NCBI RefSeq assembly: GCF_000423845.1
Contig: NZ_AUIT01000008.1
Location: 19,835-83,834 of the forward strand
From: Thermodesulfobacterium hveragerdense DSM 12571
GTDB lineage: Bacteria; Desulfobacterota; Thermodesulfobacteria; Thermodesulfobacteriales; Thermodesulfobacteriaceae
DNA length: 64,000 nucleotides
Direction: 5' to 3'
Below the pieces are notes generated by a model. That model worked only from the letters and a program-made list of their open reading frames with translations, did not search any database and was not told where the DNA came from. The translations under genes were made by a program, and so were the position numbers. This document shows positions 52,355 to 60,816 of this stretch, in pieces. Within the stretch, counting starts at the first letter, position 1, and each line of letters begins with the position of its first letter.

Positions 52355-53300
52355 CTGGTTAGGGGATGCCCTGATGGCAACCCCTGTTTACTACAACCTC
52401 AGTCAAAAGACCAAAATCTATCTTTTTGGTCCACAACCTCTTGTAAACCTTTTTAAGTTCTTCCCAAACGTAAGCCTTCTACCTTATGAAAAAGGTAACA
52501 CCTCGCAAAACCTTGAAACTCTAAAACCCTTTAAAAACGAAACAGGGCTTCTTTTAACCAACTCTTTTTCCTCAGCCTGGTTGTTTTTTAGGGCAGGGCT
52601 TAAAGAAAGATGGGGTTATGCCAAGGACTTAAGAAGTTTTTTACTAACTAAGGCCATAAAACCACCTAAACAAAAGCTCCATCAAAGGGACTACTATCTA
52701 TACCTTTTAAAAACCTTGGGTCTTCCTTGTGAGTATAAAGACCTTGTCTTACCTCTGGGAGAAGAGGCTATCGAAAAAGCAAAAACCCTCTTAAAACCTA
52801 CAGGAGAAAATCCCTTTGTGATCCTTGCACCTGGTGCAGCCTATGGGCAAGCCAAGATGTGGCCTAAGGAATATTATAAGAGTCTTGCCTCAAGGCTGGT
52901 TAAACAAGGGTTTGTTGTGGTAATTGCAGGTGGAGAAAAAGAAAAAGAGGTAGGTGAGTTTATCAAGAAAGATTTGCAAGGAGTATACAACCTTTGTGGC
53001 AAAACTGACTTAATAGCAGTTGCAGGCATGTTTGTGTTAGCTAAAGCGGTGGTTTCTAACGACTCAGGGCTTATGCACCTTGCTGCAGCCTTAAGGATAC
53101 CTCAAGTTGCCATCTTTGGCTCAACAGATCCCCAAAAAACAGGGCCTCTAAACCCAAAGGCTATCGTATTACACCATAAAATGCCTTGCAGTCCCTGTTT
53201 TAAAAGAACCTGCCCGTATAACCACTATGAGTGTTTAAGATCTATCTCAGTAGATGAGGTGCTTAAAGCCTCAGATAAAGTTTTTGGCATAAAAATTTAG
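52335..53300 (+). CDS. waaF: ADP-heptose:LPS heptosyltransferase (WaaF/RfaF type, GT9)
   Basis: A 321-residue GT9 glycosyltransferase that adds heptose to the LPS inner core. It shows VRIPNWLGDALMATPVYYNL at the N-terminus, the acceptor-domain NSFSSAWLFFRAGLKERWGY, and the nucleotide-binding ILAPGAAYGQAKMWPKEYY, SNDSGLMHLAAAL and FGSTDPQKTGP blocks. A Cys-rich end (CSPCFKRTCPYNHYECL) is also typical of the group. Intact, although heptose-nucleotide genes hddC and gmhB nearby are in ruins, so the donor must be made elsewhere or the enzyme has another substrate. Confidence 0.92.
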   Translation: MVVRIPNWLGDALMATPVYYNLSQKTKIYLFGPQPLVNLFKFFPNVSLLPYEKGNTSQNLETLKPFKNETGLLLTNSFSSAWLFFRAGLKERWGYAKDLRSFLLTKAIKPPKQKLHQRDYYLYLLKTLGLPCEYKDLVLPLGEEAIEKAKTLLKPTGENPFVILAPGAAYGQAKMWPKEYYKSLASRLVKQGFVVVIAGGEKEKEVGEFIKKDLQGVYNLCGKTDLIAVAGMFVLAKAVVSNDSGLMHLAAALRIPQVAIFGSTDPQKTGPLNPKAIVLHHKMPCSPCFKRTCPYNHYECLRSISVDEVLKASDKVFGIKI

Positions 53301-53335
53301 TTTTGAATACAAGTTTTGATTACGCGGTTTTTGGT

Positions 53336-54406
53336 TTACTTAGAGCGATTTTTAAACAAAGGTTGAAACTTAAACTTGACGATTTTAAAGTAAACCCAAA
53401 GGTATAGAAAAACAAAAAACAGAAAAAACAAAATGAGAACCAGGGTATGTTTCCAGAAAAAGATGGCTGGTAGATAGCAAATAAAATGGATAATCCAGAT
53501 AAGAGTGGCTGTTTGGGCGTTTTTAAGTAATCTTTCGGATTCATCTCCTAAAAAGATTTGGGTTACCCTTTTATAAATCAACATATGAAAATGAAGAGGA
53601 TCTGGCTGAAAAGGAGAAGACCCTCTTAAAAATTTTTTTCTATACGCAGAAAAAAGGGTTTCCCAGACAGGGTAAGCACAGAGAAGGAAAGGGAACCAGG
53701 GGGAAACCTCAAGATATCGATCAACCATAAGAACAGCAAGCAAGGCATTAGCAAACCCAAGAAGATAAGCCCCGCAATCCCCAAGAAAAATCAACCCAAA
53801 AGGATAGTTCCAGAGAAAAAACCCTAAGGTGGCTGCAAAAAAGCCTAAGCTAAGATAGAGGAGAAAAAAATCGTTGTGTAGAAAAGAAACATAAGCATAA
53901 GCCAAAAAATTCATCAAGGCAACCCCTGAGGCAAGCCCGTTAAACCCATCTATGATGTTAAAACTATGGGCAACCCCTGCTACAGCAAAAACGGTAAAAA
54001 CATAGCTTACAAAAGCTATTTTTAAAAGCTCGTCAAAAAAAGGAAGGTCAACCCTTGGAACAGAGGTAGATAACAAGACGATAACCAAGGCCCCAGAAAT
54101 AAAACCGGCAAAAAGTCTAACTTTAGGAGAGACCTTTTTAGTCAAGTCTTCAAGTAAACCTGCGATAAAAACAGGAAAGGCACATATCAGGACTTTTAAG
54201 TAGTCTAAGGCAAAGTCTTTGTTACTATAAAAAAAGGCAAAGCCTAAAGAGACAAGGCTCAAATAAATGGCAACCCCACCAACCCTTGACACAGGCCGAC
54301 AATGAAACTTCTGAACACCACAGGTAGGGTCAACCCCGACACAAACCCTTATAAAAATAAGACTAAGCAAAAAACTTACAAAAAAAGAAAGAATAAGATA
54401 AGGCAT
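53336..54406 (-). CDS. Polyprenyl-phosphate sugar-1-phosphate transferase (WecA/MraY family)
   Basis: A 356-residue integral membrane enzyme of about ten helices that starts lipid-linked glycan synthesis on undecaprenyl phosphate. Motifs of the family are in order: the phosphate-binding GLLEDLTKKVSPKVRLF, the nucleophile loop FNIIDGFNGLASG, FLGDCGAYLLGF and the terminal loop QPDPLHFHML. WecA-type O-antigen initiation is more likely than MraY because there are no cell-wall genes around and decayed polysaccharide genes lie next to it. It appears intact and is the last gene of the former polysaccharide transcript. Confidence 0.88.
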   Translation of the reverse strand: MPYLILSFFVSFLLSLIFIRVCVGVDPTCGVQKFHCRPVSRVGGVAIYLSLVSLGFAFFYSNKDFALDYLKVLICAFPVFIAGLLEDLTKKVSPKVRLFAGFISGALVIVLLSTSVPRVDLPFFDELLKIAFVSYVFTVFAVAGVAHSFNIIDGFNGLASGVALMNFLAYAYVSFLHNDFFLLYLSLGFFAATLGFFLWNYPFGLIFLGDCGAYLLGFANALLAVLMVDRYLEVSPWFPFLLCAYPVWETLFSAYRKKFLRGSSPFQPDPLHFHMLIYKRVTQIFLGDESERLLKNAQTATLIWIIHFICYLPAIFFWKHTLVLILFFLFFVFLYLWVYFKIVKFKFQPLFKNRSK

Positions 54407-54452
54407 GGGTAAATTTTAGCTAAAAATCAAAATAAATCAATCTTTGTTTCAT

Positions 54453-54677
54453 CTAATCTTTCCAGTGCGTTATTTCTATCTCAGGGGTTTTACATAGTTT
54501 ACCATTACTCATCTCAAAAAACCGTGGTATTTTGGCAGGACAGACAATCCTGAGGTATTCCTGAGTTTGTACCCTTTGGCTAAGCTTATTAAGCTTATAA
54601 TAGATAGGAAGAAGATGTTTATTGATAACCTGAGTCACCGGATAAAGCCTCATCCAAGACCTTCAGCAAGAATAACT
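54453..54677 (-). pseudogene. Remnant of a glucose-1-phosphate thymidylyltransferase (RmlA-like)
   Basis: On the minus strand VILAEGLG (about 54653-54675) corresponds to the RmlA start GIILAGGSGTRL, but the frame then shifts and continues as MRLYPVTQVINKHLLPIYYK, which matches TRLYPITKVVSKQLLPIYDK. Within about 30 more residues (CPAKIPRFFEM) the similarity fades into unrelated sequence and a stop at 54453. Less than a quarter of the roughly 290-residue enzyme is left, so it cannot work. Confidence 0.75.
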
Positions 54678-54712
54678 GAGTTTATATTTCACCTTCCTTG
54701 AATCTTTAATAA

Positions 54713-55456
54713 TTAATTATTTCCCTTAGCTCTCGTTCTCTTTGCGTTATCCCACCATTCAAGAATGAAAGCTAAAAACATCCCAACAAAAAGTGCACTC
54801 ACAAAAGACACAGCTATAATCAACTCTCTTCTTGGTTTTACAGGGCTGTCAAGCACAAAAGGCTTTTCTATAACATTTAAAACAAAAAAGTTTATATCCT
54901 TAAGATTGTTTGAATCTTTTGTTAACATCCTTTTATAGTTTTTTGATACTTTTTTCAACTCACTCTCAAGCTCCTCAACCGCTATTTTAACAATAGCCTC
55001 TGCCATTTTTTATCTTTATGCTCAGCTGTGATTGTAATAGATTGAGTTTTTGGATCGATCTTAGCCTCAAGATTTATACTTTCTTCTTTTCCTTTGTTAT
55101 TTTTTATACTCTCTAAAATTCTACTTTTCATCTCGAAGCTGTTTAAAATAGAAATTGCTAAGTTGTTTATCTCTATACGATTTGTTTGGACTGGTAAAAT
55201 AAAAGATACCTTATTGGACTCCTTTGAATAAATTGTCTGCAAATTCTGTATTTAATGCAGGTGTAAAAAACAAATCAACCCACACCGTAGCCCTTGCTTG
55301 ATATATATTTGGCTTTAAAAATACTCCAATAGTTGCAAGCAAAACACCGACAAAAACAATGCCTGCGATAAGTTTTACTCTTTTCTTTAAAACAAATAAC
55401 AGCTCATATAGATTAATCTCGTCATCGTATGAGTTTTTGACAGCTTTTTCATTCAT
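54713..55456 (-). pseudogene. wzz: Frameshifted Wzz-type polysaccharide chain-length determinant
   Basis: Three fragments in different frames together look like a polysaccharide co-polymerase. Fragment 1 (55211-55456) has the first membrane helix (VKLIAGIVFVGVLLATIGVF) and the beginning of the periplasmic domain. Fragment 2 (54982-55242) continues it. Fragment 3 (54713-55006) ends with the Pro-rich second helix region ([20 protein letters not shown]). Frame changes occur near 55215-55240 and in an A-run near 54998-55006. With at least two shifts it is most likely a pseudogene. Confidence 0.78.
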
Positions 55457-55541
55457 TCTTTAAACCTCCTACGAAAAATTTTTATAATAAATTCTTTCGA
55501 AAATTCAACAAACTCGAAAAATTTAAAATCTTGAGCTAATT

Positions 55542-55649
55542 TCAATTCTTTACACTTTTTACATAATTGCCTTCTATTTTTGTTAATAAACCAGCTCTGT
55601 CTAAAAATAAAGCCCAGCTTTTATCAAAACGATAATGTTTTAAGCTCAT
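55542..55649 (-). pseudogene. N-terminal remnant of heptose-bisphosphate phosphatase GmhB
   Basis: A 35-residue fragment beginning MSLKHYRFDKSWALFLDRAG aligns with the GmhB/HAD start WTLFLDRDGVIN. The second catalytic Asp of the DxD motif is Ala here (DRAG), and the frame stops after YVKSVKN. It overlaps the end of the hddC remnant, as in intact heptose clusters. Dead by both truncation and loss of the catalytic residue. Confidence 0.75.
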
Positions 55650-56108
55650 TTTTAGCCTTCTCATAGTCTTCTGGTATACCTATATCAATGAAATACGCAT
55701 CAGATTTAAAACCATAAAATGGATAGCTATTAAAATACTTTTCTACAAAATCTTTTTCAAATGAGAACTCTTTTGGGAAATTAAGATTAAAAAACAAACC
55801 TTTCTTTAAAAGATAAATACCTCCGTTAATTAGAGATTTGTCTTTATTTATTCTTTTTTCAATAAAACCTATTATTTTTATAATTATTATCTATTTCAAC
55901 ACAACCATATCAACTCGGGTTGTTAATTTCTTTTAAGGCTATAGTTAATGTAGCACTTTTAGATTTATGAAATTTATAAAAATTTTTTAAGTTAATAGGG
56001 AAAAATGTGTCTCCCTTCATTATTAAAATATCTTCTGAACTGGTATAACTTAAGCTTTTTTATAGCGCCACCTGTTCCTAACGGTTTATCTTCTATACAA
56101 TAAACAAT
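55624..56108 (-). pseudogene. Decayed D-glycero-D-manno-heptose-1-phosphate guanylyltransferase (HddC-like)
   Basis: Successive frames give recognisable nucleotidyltransferase pieces: CIEDKPLGTGGAIKK, then (shifted) SEDILIMKGDTFFPIN, ALKEINNPS with an in-frame TGA where RYG is expected (a CGA to TGA change), then a further shift and INGGIYLL, and YFIDIGIPEDYEKAKNEL to the stop at 55624. The N-terminal third, including the first nucleotide-binding loop, is missing beyond 56108, where the XRE gene begins. Several independent lesions show true decay rather than one sequencing error. Confidence 0.78.
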
Positions 56109-56119
56109 TTTTTTCAAAA

Positions 56120-56539
56120 ATGAACAAAAAATTTTTAAATTTTTCGGAGCGATTAAAATTCTTGATTGAATATTTAGGCTTAAATTTAAGAGAATTCTCA
56201 AGGAAAACAGGTATTCCTTATCCTACCTTACAACATTATTTAAGTGGGAGAAGTGAACCAGGGACAGAAAATTTACAAAAAATTGTAATCAAATTTGATA
56301 TAAACCTCAACTGGCTTCTCACGGGCGAGGGTGAAATGTTTTTGAAAAAAGGAGAAATCGTAGATATCAAAGACACTTCACTGCTCAATATTATTCAATT
56401 TTTAAAAGATTTTTGGTCTAAAGCTTCAGAAAAAGTTTGGCTTGAAATCCAATTTGAAAAATGCTTTCCTGAATTCAGGGAATGGCTTTTAGAAAAAGAG
56501 CAAGAATCCACCAAAAAATCTATCGCAAATCAAAAATAA
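56120..56539 (+). CDS. XRE-family transcriptional regulator (phage-repressor-like)
   Basis: A 139-residue protein with an N-terminal helix-turn-helix (RLKFLIEYLGLNLREFSRKT, TLQHYLSGRSEPG) and the conserved NLNWLLTGEGEMFLKK end of CI-like repressors. The C-terminal part is helical (EKVWLEIQFEKCFPEFREWL) and has no peptidase motif. It runs opposite to the genes around it and begins 12 bases from the truncated hddC remnant. No Shine-Dalgarno is visible. The inverted repeats just downstream could be its operators. Probably a leftover of an integrated element. Confidence 0.82.
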   Translation: MNKKFLNFSERLKFLIEYLGLNLREFSRKTGIPYPTLQHYLSGRSEPGTENLQKIVIKFDINLNWLLTGEGEMFLKKGEIVDIKDTSLLNIIQFLKDFWSKASEKVWLEIQFEKCFPEFREWLLEKEQESTKKSIANQK

Positions 56540-56571
56540 CCTTTTAAACATTTATAAACAAAACTTCTCTT

Positions 56572-56733
56572 TTGTAAAATTGTAAACCATTTTTCTGGAA
56601 TTTTATAAATTTTTAACAGATTTAAAAAAAATTCCAGAATCCAGTTTACTAACCCAAACATAGTATTATCAACACTTTACAAACATATATTACTTTTCTA
56701 TTTGTAAAGTTTTTAACTGGATTTAACAGAGAT
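56572..56733. repeat. Dense set of inverted repeats between XRE and DUF169 genes
   Basis: Several perfect inverted repeats are packed here: TTCTGGAATTTT (56593-56604) with AAAATTCCAGAA (56638-56649); AATCCAGTT (56648-56656) with AACTGGATT (56725-56733); and, nested inside the latter, ACTTTACAAA (56684-56693) with TTTGTAAAGT (56711-56720). TTGTAAA also occurs twice in tandem 8 bp apart (56572, 56580). The arrangement suggests a cruciform, operator cluster or element end. It lies between two convergent genes, so terminators are a simpler alternative for part of it. Confidence 0.6.
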
Positions 56734-56790
56734 AAAAAAGAAAACATCAATAGCAGGATAGATGCTGTTCTAAATGCAACTTATTTAGTT

Positions 56791-57606
56791 TTATATGAAT
56801 TCAGAAAGACTCTGCCATACAGGTCTTTGAAGGAAGCTGCCCTCAACATTACACTCCATTTCTAAAAACATCTCATATGGAATAGCAAATGTAAATATGT
56901 TGTCTCCAAGCTGATTTCTAACATGTTTTCTTGCAGAAATATCAGTCAATCCAACTACTGCTTTCTGAGGCATTGATTGTCTTTCCCTGTAAGCGTAAAT
57001 ACCAATTGTCTGACATCCTGCTGCCCAAGGAATAATTACATTTTCAAAGCTTTTTCTTTTATAATTTGCAAGAATAACCAGAGCTGAAAGCTGATGGGGA
57101 TTAACGGGAAAAACAACCACAACTGGTTTTTCTTCATCGTTTACATCATTTAAAGGTTTAAAAACCACATATTCTGTTGGAACTTCCATCATAGGTAATT
57201 GTTCTACAAATTTTTTCACATTTTCTGGATTTTTTAGATATCTTTCACCTTCAAGAAAATCTTCAAGAAAATCATTTGTAACAAAGGGTTTTATATTTTC
57301 TGAAACAGCAACACCTGTTTGCCAGTTTTTATTACCTGATGAGAGAAAATAGAAAAAACAATCCTCACCACCTGGAAAATCAAGATATCTGTTTCCAAAG
57401 CCTAAACCAACTCCTCCACCCCAGCATCCATAGGTTTTTCTATCAAAAACCGCAGTTTTTCCTTTTGCTGCATTTGCAAATAGCCACATCACACATCCCC
57501 ATTTGCCTTCTTTAAACTGCAAAGCACCTTCCGGTTTTTTATCTGACCATATTATAGCAATGGGATTTAGTTGCATTTTTAAAGCTTTAGCTATTTTACT
57601 CTCCAT
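56791..57606 (-). CDS. DUF169 family protein
   Basis: A 271-residue protein of the DUF169 family: LNPIAIIWSDKKPEGALQF, EGKWGCVMWLFANAAKGKT, YGCWGGGVGLGFGNRYLDFP and the later PHQLSALVILANY and WAAGCQTIGIYAYRE blocks. Four conserved cysteines, including GCWGGG and AGCQT, could hold a metal or cluster. Family function is not established. It lies alone between the repeat region and the R-M operon, with TATAAT about 15-20 bases before its leader; not part of the R-M system by any evidence here. Confidence 0.88.
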   Translation of the reverse strand: MESKIAKALKMQLNPIAIIWSDKKPEGALQFKEGKWGCVMWLFANAAKGKTAVFDRKTYGCWGGGVGLGFGNRYLDFPGGEDCFFYFLSSGNKNWQTGVAVSENIKPFVTNDFLEDFLEGERYLKNPENVKKFVEQLPMMEVPTEYVVFKPLNDVNDEEKPVVVVFPVNPHQLSALVILANYKRKSFENVIIPWAAGCQTIGIYAYRERQSMPQKAVVGLTDISARKHVRNQLGDNIFTFAIPYEMFLEMECNVEGSFLQRPVWQSLSEFI

Positions 57607-57676
57607 TTTTGTCTTCCATTGAATTATTTTTAATTATATCAAACTGCTAAACTGTCAAAGTCAGGTTACTGTCTAA

Positions 57677-58762
57677 TCAAAAACAACTGATGGCTTGCAA
57701 AACTTTGTCAATATTATCAAACCAATAATTTCTGTACCCATTTTTGGGAAGTCTATTTATATCATCGGTTCGCAAAAATAAATAGACAATCACTTTTAAA
57801 TCTCCACTCTTAAAAACCTTTTTACTGCCATCACCATTTTCAAAAATCATTCTATATCCATCCACCTTGTGCATATAATCTGTATGTTTTGTCCCTTTTG
57901 GGTCAATGAAGACAATAAAGTAACTATCATCCTTTTTTAACCAAAAAATAAAATCAGGCTTAAACTCGCTGATTCTATTTGTATCTGGATTATAGTAAGG
58001 AATGTACACTTCATCAAGGGATTCATCTAGTTTACTAAAAAGCCACCAATCAAATTTATTAAACTTATTTCCTGGGTCTTTTAAGTACTGATCTAAATCG
58101 TTTATAAATTTTACTTCACTCGGAGTTTTAATTATATGTTGTATGTAATCTATCTTTTCTTCACCAGACAAAATAAGAGGTAGGTAATAATGATTGGCAA
58201 CATATTTAATCTTGATTTTTTTATGATTGCTTTCAAAAACTATTTCACTTTTCATTTCCTCTCTCTTTCTATCGTATTCCTCTGCCGGGATTTTCCCATA
58301 TTGTTCTTGCAGTTCTTTTACCTTTAGAGGATAGTCTTTAACAGTTTCAATATCTTTTATTATTTCATCAATATTTTTAAGATAAACCCTTATGTTTTTA
58401 AAATGCCTAATCTCTTCCCCTAACTCCTTAAATTCTTTCAATTCTTTCGGAACTACACTGAAGTAATCAAAAAGTCTCTGGACCAGTATGTGAATATTTT
58501 TAAAACTCTTCTCTTCATATTTATAGTGCTGTTCAGGAGTATATAAAGTTTCTCTTAATAGTTGAATCTTCTCTGGAGTAGCCTCATAATTCATAAGAAA
58601 AATCCTATCATCGCTTATATATTCACAATACCTCTTAAGAATTTCAAATTCCATTTTTGAAATCTCAAATTTAGCTGACTCTCGTCTCTTCATAATGGGA
58701 TAATCTGCCAGTTTATAAACAGGTATTAAAAGTAAATATAACATACTTTTTAAAATTGTCAA
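57677..58762 (-). CDS. res: Type III restriction enzyme Res, C-terminal nuclease part (split from N-part)
   Basis: A 361-residue frame that holds the C-terminal third of Res. The endonuclease PD-(D/E)xK site is visible in KPDFIFWL (about residue 269) and VFIDPKGTKH (about 286). The frame opens from a TTG at 58762, but homologous sequence begins only at LLIPVYKLADY, which duplicates the end of the upstream Res fragment; ATG 58744 or ATG at about 58690 (MKRRES) are other starts. An insert directly upstream carries a strong promoter facing this fragment. Whether it is expressed as a separate chain is unknown. Confidence 0.85.
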   Translation of the reverse strand: MTILKSMLYLLLIPVYKLADYPIMKRRESAKFEISKMEFEILKRYCEYISDDRIFLMNYEATPEKIQLLRETLYTPEQHYKYEEKSFKNIHILVQRLFDYFSVVPKELKEFKELGEEIRHFKNIRVYLKNIDEIIKDIETVKDYPLKVKELQEQYGKIPAEEYDRKREEMKSEIVFESNHKKIKIKYVANHYYLPLILSGEEKIDYIQHIIKTPSEVKFINDLDQYLKDPGNKFNKFDWWLFSKLDESLDEVYIPYYNPDTNRISEFKPDFIFWLKKDDSYFIVFIDPKGTKHTDYMHKVDGYRMIFENGDGSKKVFKSGDLKVIVYLFLRTDDINRLPKNGYRNYWFDNIDKVLQAISCF

Positions 58763-58803
58763 GAGACTTGATAATCTGCCAGTTTATAAACAGGTATTAA
58801 AAG
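58699..58803. repeat. 34-bp direct repeats flanking a 37-bp insert inside res
   Basis: The sequence GATAATCTGCCAGTTTATAA and the next 14 bases occur identically at 58699-58732 and 58770-58803, separated by 37 bases (58733-58769). One copy belongs to the ancestral gene; repeat plus insert adds 71 bp, which is not a multiple of three. Both copies are read in the same relative frame (LLIPVYKLADY), so precise removal of 71 bp restores one 982-residue Res frame from 60696 to 57677. The insert resembles the insert in mod. Confidence 0.92.
58735..58762 (-). promoter_or_regulatory. Extended -10 promoter within the res insert
   Basis: Minus-strand TTGACA (58757-58762), 16 bases, TATATT (58735-58740), with TG one base before the -10. 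Predicted start near 58728, just past the insert edge. It would transcribe the C-terminal Res fragment. The same layout occurs in the mod insert. Confidence 0.7.
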
Positions 58804-60696
58804 GGGCTGTTTTAGGACAGATTTGTTTACAAAAAGGGAAATCTGCTTACCTTTTTCTTTTTTTTCCTGCTTGAGTTCGCTGATAACTGTAAGCAAGGCG
58901 TTTCTATTTGTGCCGAAAATAAACAATGTCTCTAAAGGAAGGCAAAAATCTTTTAATTTCTGAAAGAGATTATTATCTATTTCTTTGCTGTTATATAGTT
59001 CTATTAATCTTCGTCTTTTATTGACAATCGGCTCAATCCTTATACCCCTTCCAATGGATTGCAGAATAAATTTTCTGGCATCTGTTCCTGTGCCGATATT
59101 GACAAAATTTATAATATTTGGTCTGTTAGAATCCCATCCTTCATAAAATGCACGGGAGCCCATTAAAATATTAATGGGTGAGTCATCTCGGTTTATCCTC
59201 TCAAAAAATCCCTCTTCCTCAAATTGATGGTTAACATTAAACCTATCTAACTCCTCTTTTAGCCAGTTTGGGATGTCCCCTGTTTTGCTTAAAGCAAAAT
59301 GTTTATCAGATGTGGTAAGCTTAAAAGCTACCTGCTTTTTATCTGACGGTCTGAAGGAGATTTCAATCTCACCTGGACTATCAGTATTGTAAACATATCT
59401 CAAAACATCTTTAAGGGTAATACTTTTAAATATTTCTTCGTCTATCTTTAACTTTTTCCCATCCTCAAAAACAAATTCAGGCTCCTGTCTCAATTCATCA
59501 CACAGTTCCTCTATGGCATCTGTAAAAACTTTATCATCTAATTTTGCCTTCCCGATTCTCTCAAGCTCTCTGAAGAAGAGTTTCAAATCTGCATCTTCCT
59601 TATTAACAGAGTTGACGAGTGTTAAAAGTAGTGGCTTGTGGTAAAGTCTTGGGTCTATTTGACTTATCGCCTCATAAAACCTTTTTACATAAGTGAGAAG
59701 AATCAAAGATTTTAAAACTATCTTTTGTTTTTCATCTCCACTGTAATCTTCATCTTCTTTAAATGCCCTTATTTCCTGCTTCAATATGCTGATATGTTTC
59801 CCATAACCAGCCTCAATGAATGAAGAAAGGTTAAACTCAAATACAGTGGTGATAACATCCCTCGGATCAGTAAAGGTAGCAGAAAAGTTAAATAAAAAAC
59901 CATTCCTTGAAAGAATTGAATATATATGCTGTCTTTTAGAGTCTTCTTTATCCCCTTTATGTGCCTCATCCAGAAATATATACCACCTTCCACCGTTATC
60001 GTAATTTCTAAAGTCAACTATCTTTTCCTTTTGTTCATCTCCAATGTTATCAGACCTGTAAAAAAATACCGTTGTTCCAAATAAAGGCTTCTGTCTTTTC
60101 ACTTCAGGATATTCTTTTAATTCCCGCAGTTCAATATTTTCTGCACTCGCATAATTTACCTCGTTTACCATCCTTTTAAACTGCTCAATCAAATCGTCTC
60201 TGTGAGTTAAGAATAAAATATCGTGTTCAGGGATTTCACCCCTCTCCATAAGCTGTTTCAGTATCTGTATAAGTTTAATGATAACCAGTGTCTTACCACT
60301 GCCTGTTGCCATCCAAAAACACATTCTATTTATATAATTCCAGTAAGGAACTTTCCCATCTTGAAAAATGTAATATTCAGAAAGCAAATTAAAGATCTTT
60401 CTGCTGCGTTTATCTAACTTTATATCCAAATCTTCTTCTAATCCATTGTCTTTATACCAATCAAACAATCTTTTTTTTCTTTCCTGATTGACCTCAAGCT
60501 TTTCTCCATCTTGAAAATCCACAAAATCTTCATAGTACTTCCACAAGACCTTCAAAGCATTCTCAATGGCCTTTTGCTGAAAGTCCCATAATTGCTTATC
60601 TCTGGAAAAACTTTTTAAATCAAAAGAATTCCAGCTATAAGGAAGAGTAGATAGACTTATATTGTCTAAAATATTTTGTAAGAGAAATTTAGCCAT
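58759..60696 (-). CDS. res: Type III restriction enzyme Res, helicase part (truncated by insertion)
   Basis: A 645-residue fragment of the ATP-dependent restriction subunit. Superfamily 2 motifs are complete: Walker A MATGSGKTLVIIKLI (about 129), DEAH box FLDEAHKGD (about 244), FSATFTDP (about 270), GSRAFYEGWDSNRP and QSIGRGIRIEP (about 551). The frame ends in QVS and a stop created where the 34-bp repeat meets the insert; nuclease sequence continues in the next frame. Without the nuclease, this chain could translocate but not cut. Downstream of mod with the usual mod-res order; the promoter is shared. Confidence 0.9.
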   Translation of the reverse strand: MAKFLLQNILDNISLSTLPYSWNSFDLKSFSRDKQLWDFQQKAIENALKVLWKYYEDFVDFQDGEKLEVNQERKKRLFDWYKDNGLEEDLDIKLDKRSRKIFNLLSEYYIFQDGKVPYWNYINRMCFWMATGSGKTLVIIKLIQILKQLMERGEIPEHDILFLTHRDDLIEQFKRMVNEVNYASAENIELRELKEYPEVKRQKPLFGTTVFFYRSDNIGDEQKEKIVDFRNYDNGGRWYIFLDEAHKGDKEDSKRQHIYSILSRNGFLFNFSATFTDPRDVITTVFEFNLSSFIEAGYGKHISILKQEIRAFKEDEDYSGDEKQKIVLKSLILLTYVKRFYEAISQIDPRLYHKPLLLTLVNSVNKEDADLKLFFRELERIGKAKLDDKVFTDAIEELCDELRQEPEFVFEDGKKLKIDEEIFKSITLKDVLRYVYNTDSPGEIEISFRPSDKKQVAFKLTTSDKHFALSKTGDIPNWLKEELDRFNVNHQFEEEGFFERINRDDSPINILMGSRAFYEGWDSNRPNIINFVNIGTGTDARKFILQSIGRGIRIEPIVNKRRRLIELYNSKEIDNNLFQKLKDFCLPLETLFIFGTNRNALLTVISELKQEKKEKGKQISLFVNKSVLKQPLLIPVYKLADYQVS

Positions 60697-60815
60697 TGAA
60701 TTTGTTCTCCCTTAGTATAAGAATCAAAAACACTGAGGCTTTTCACTTTAAATCTCGCCTCGAGTTCATTCTTGCAACTTCTTAATACTGTAATACTTTC
60801 TTCTAAGCTTTTCAT
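60666..60815 (-). pseudogene. Fragment resembling a MNT-type nucleotidyltransferase between mod and res
   Basis: A 49-residue frame starting one base after the mod stop: MKSLEESITVLRSCKNELEA then FKVKSLSVFDSYTKGEQ. This is the start of minimal nucleotidyltransferases (KYGVKSLGVFGSYARGE), the antitoxin half of HEPN-MNT pairs. The first Gly of the catalytic GS motif is Asp (FDSY) and the DxD part is missing because the frame runs into res. It overlaps the res start by 31 bases. A remnant, or a small gene kept as a translational link. Confidence 0.6.
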
Positions 60816-60816
60816 C

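Noticed and set aside
54713..56108. Sequencing error as the explanation for the broken polysaccharide genes
   Set aside because: Besides A-run indels there are two in-frame nonsense codons across this region and the rmlC remnant, a lost catalytic Asp and large missing parts, which errors would not produce together.
58699..58803. A minimal CRISPR array (34-bp repeat, 37-bp spacer)
   Set aside because: The repeat is normal res coding sequence, differs completely from the repeat at the mod site, and the two spacers are similar to each other; a real array has the opposite pattern. No cas genes are in the window. Off-target spacer integration is kept only as a hypothesis.
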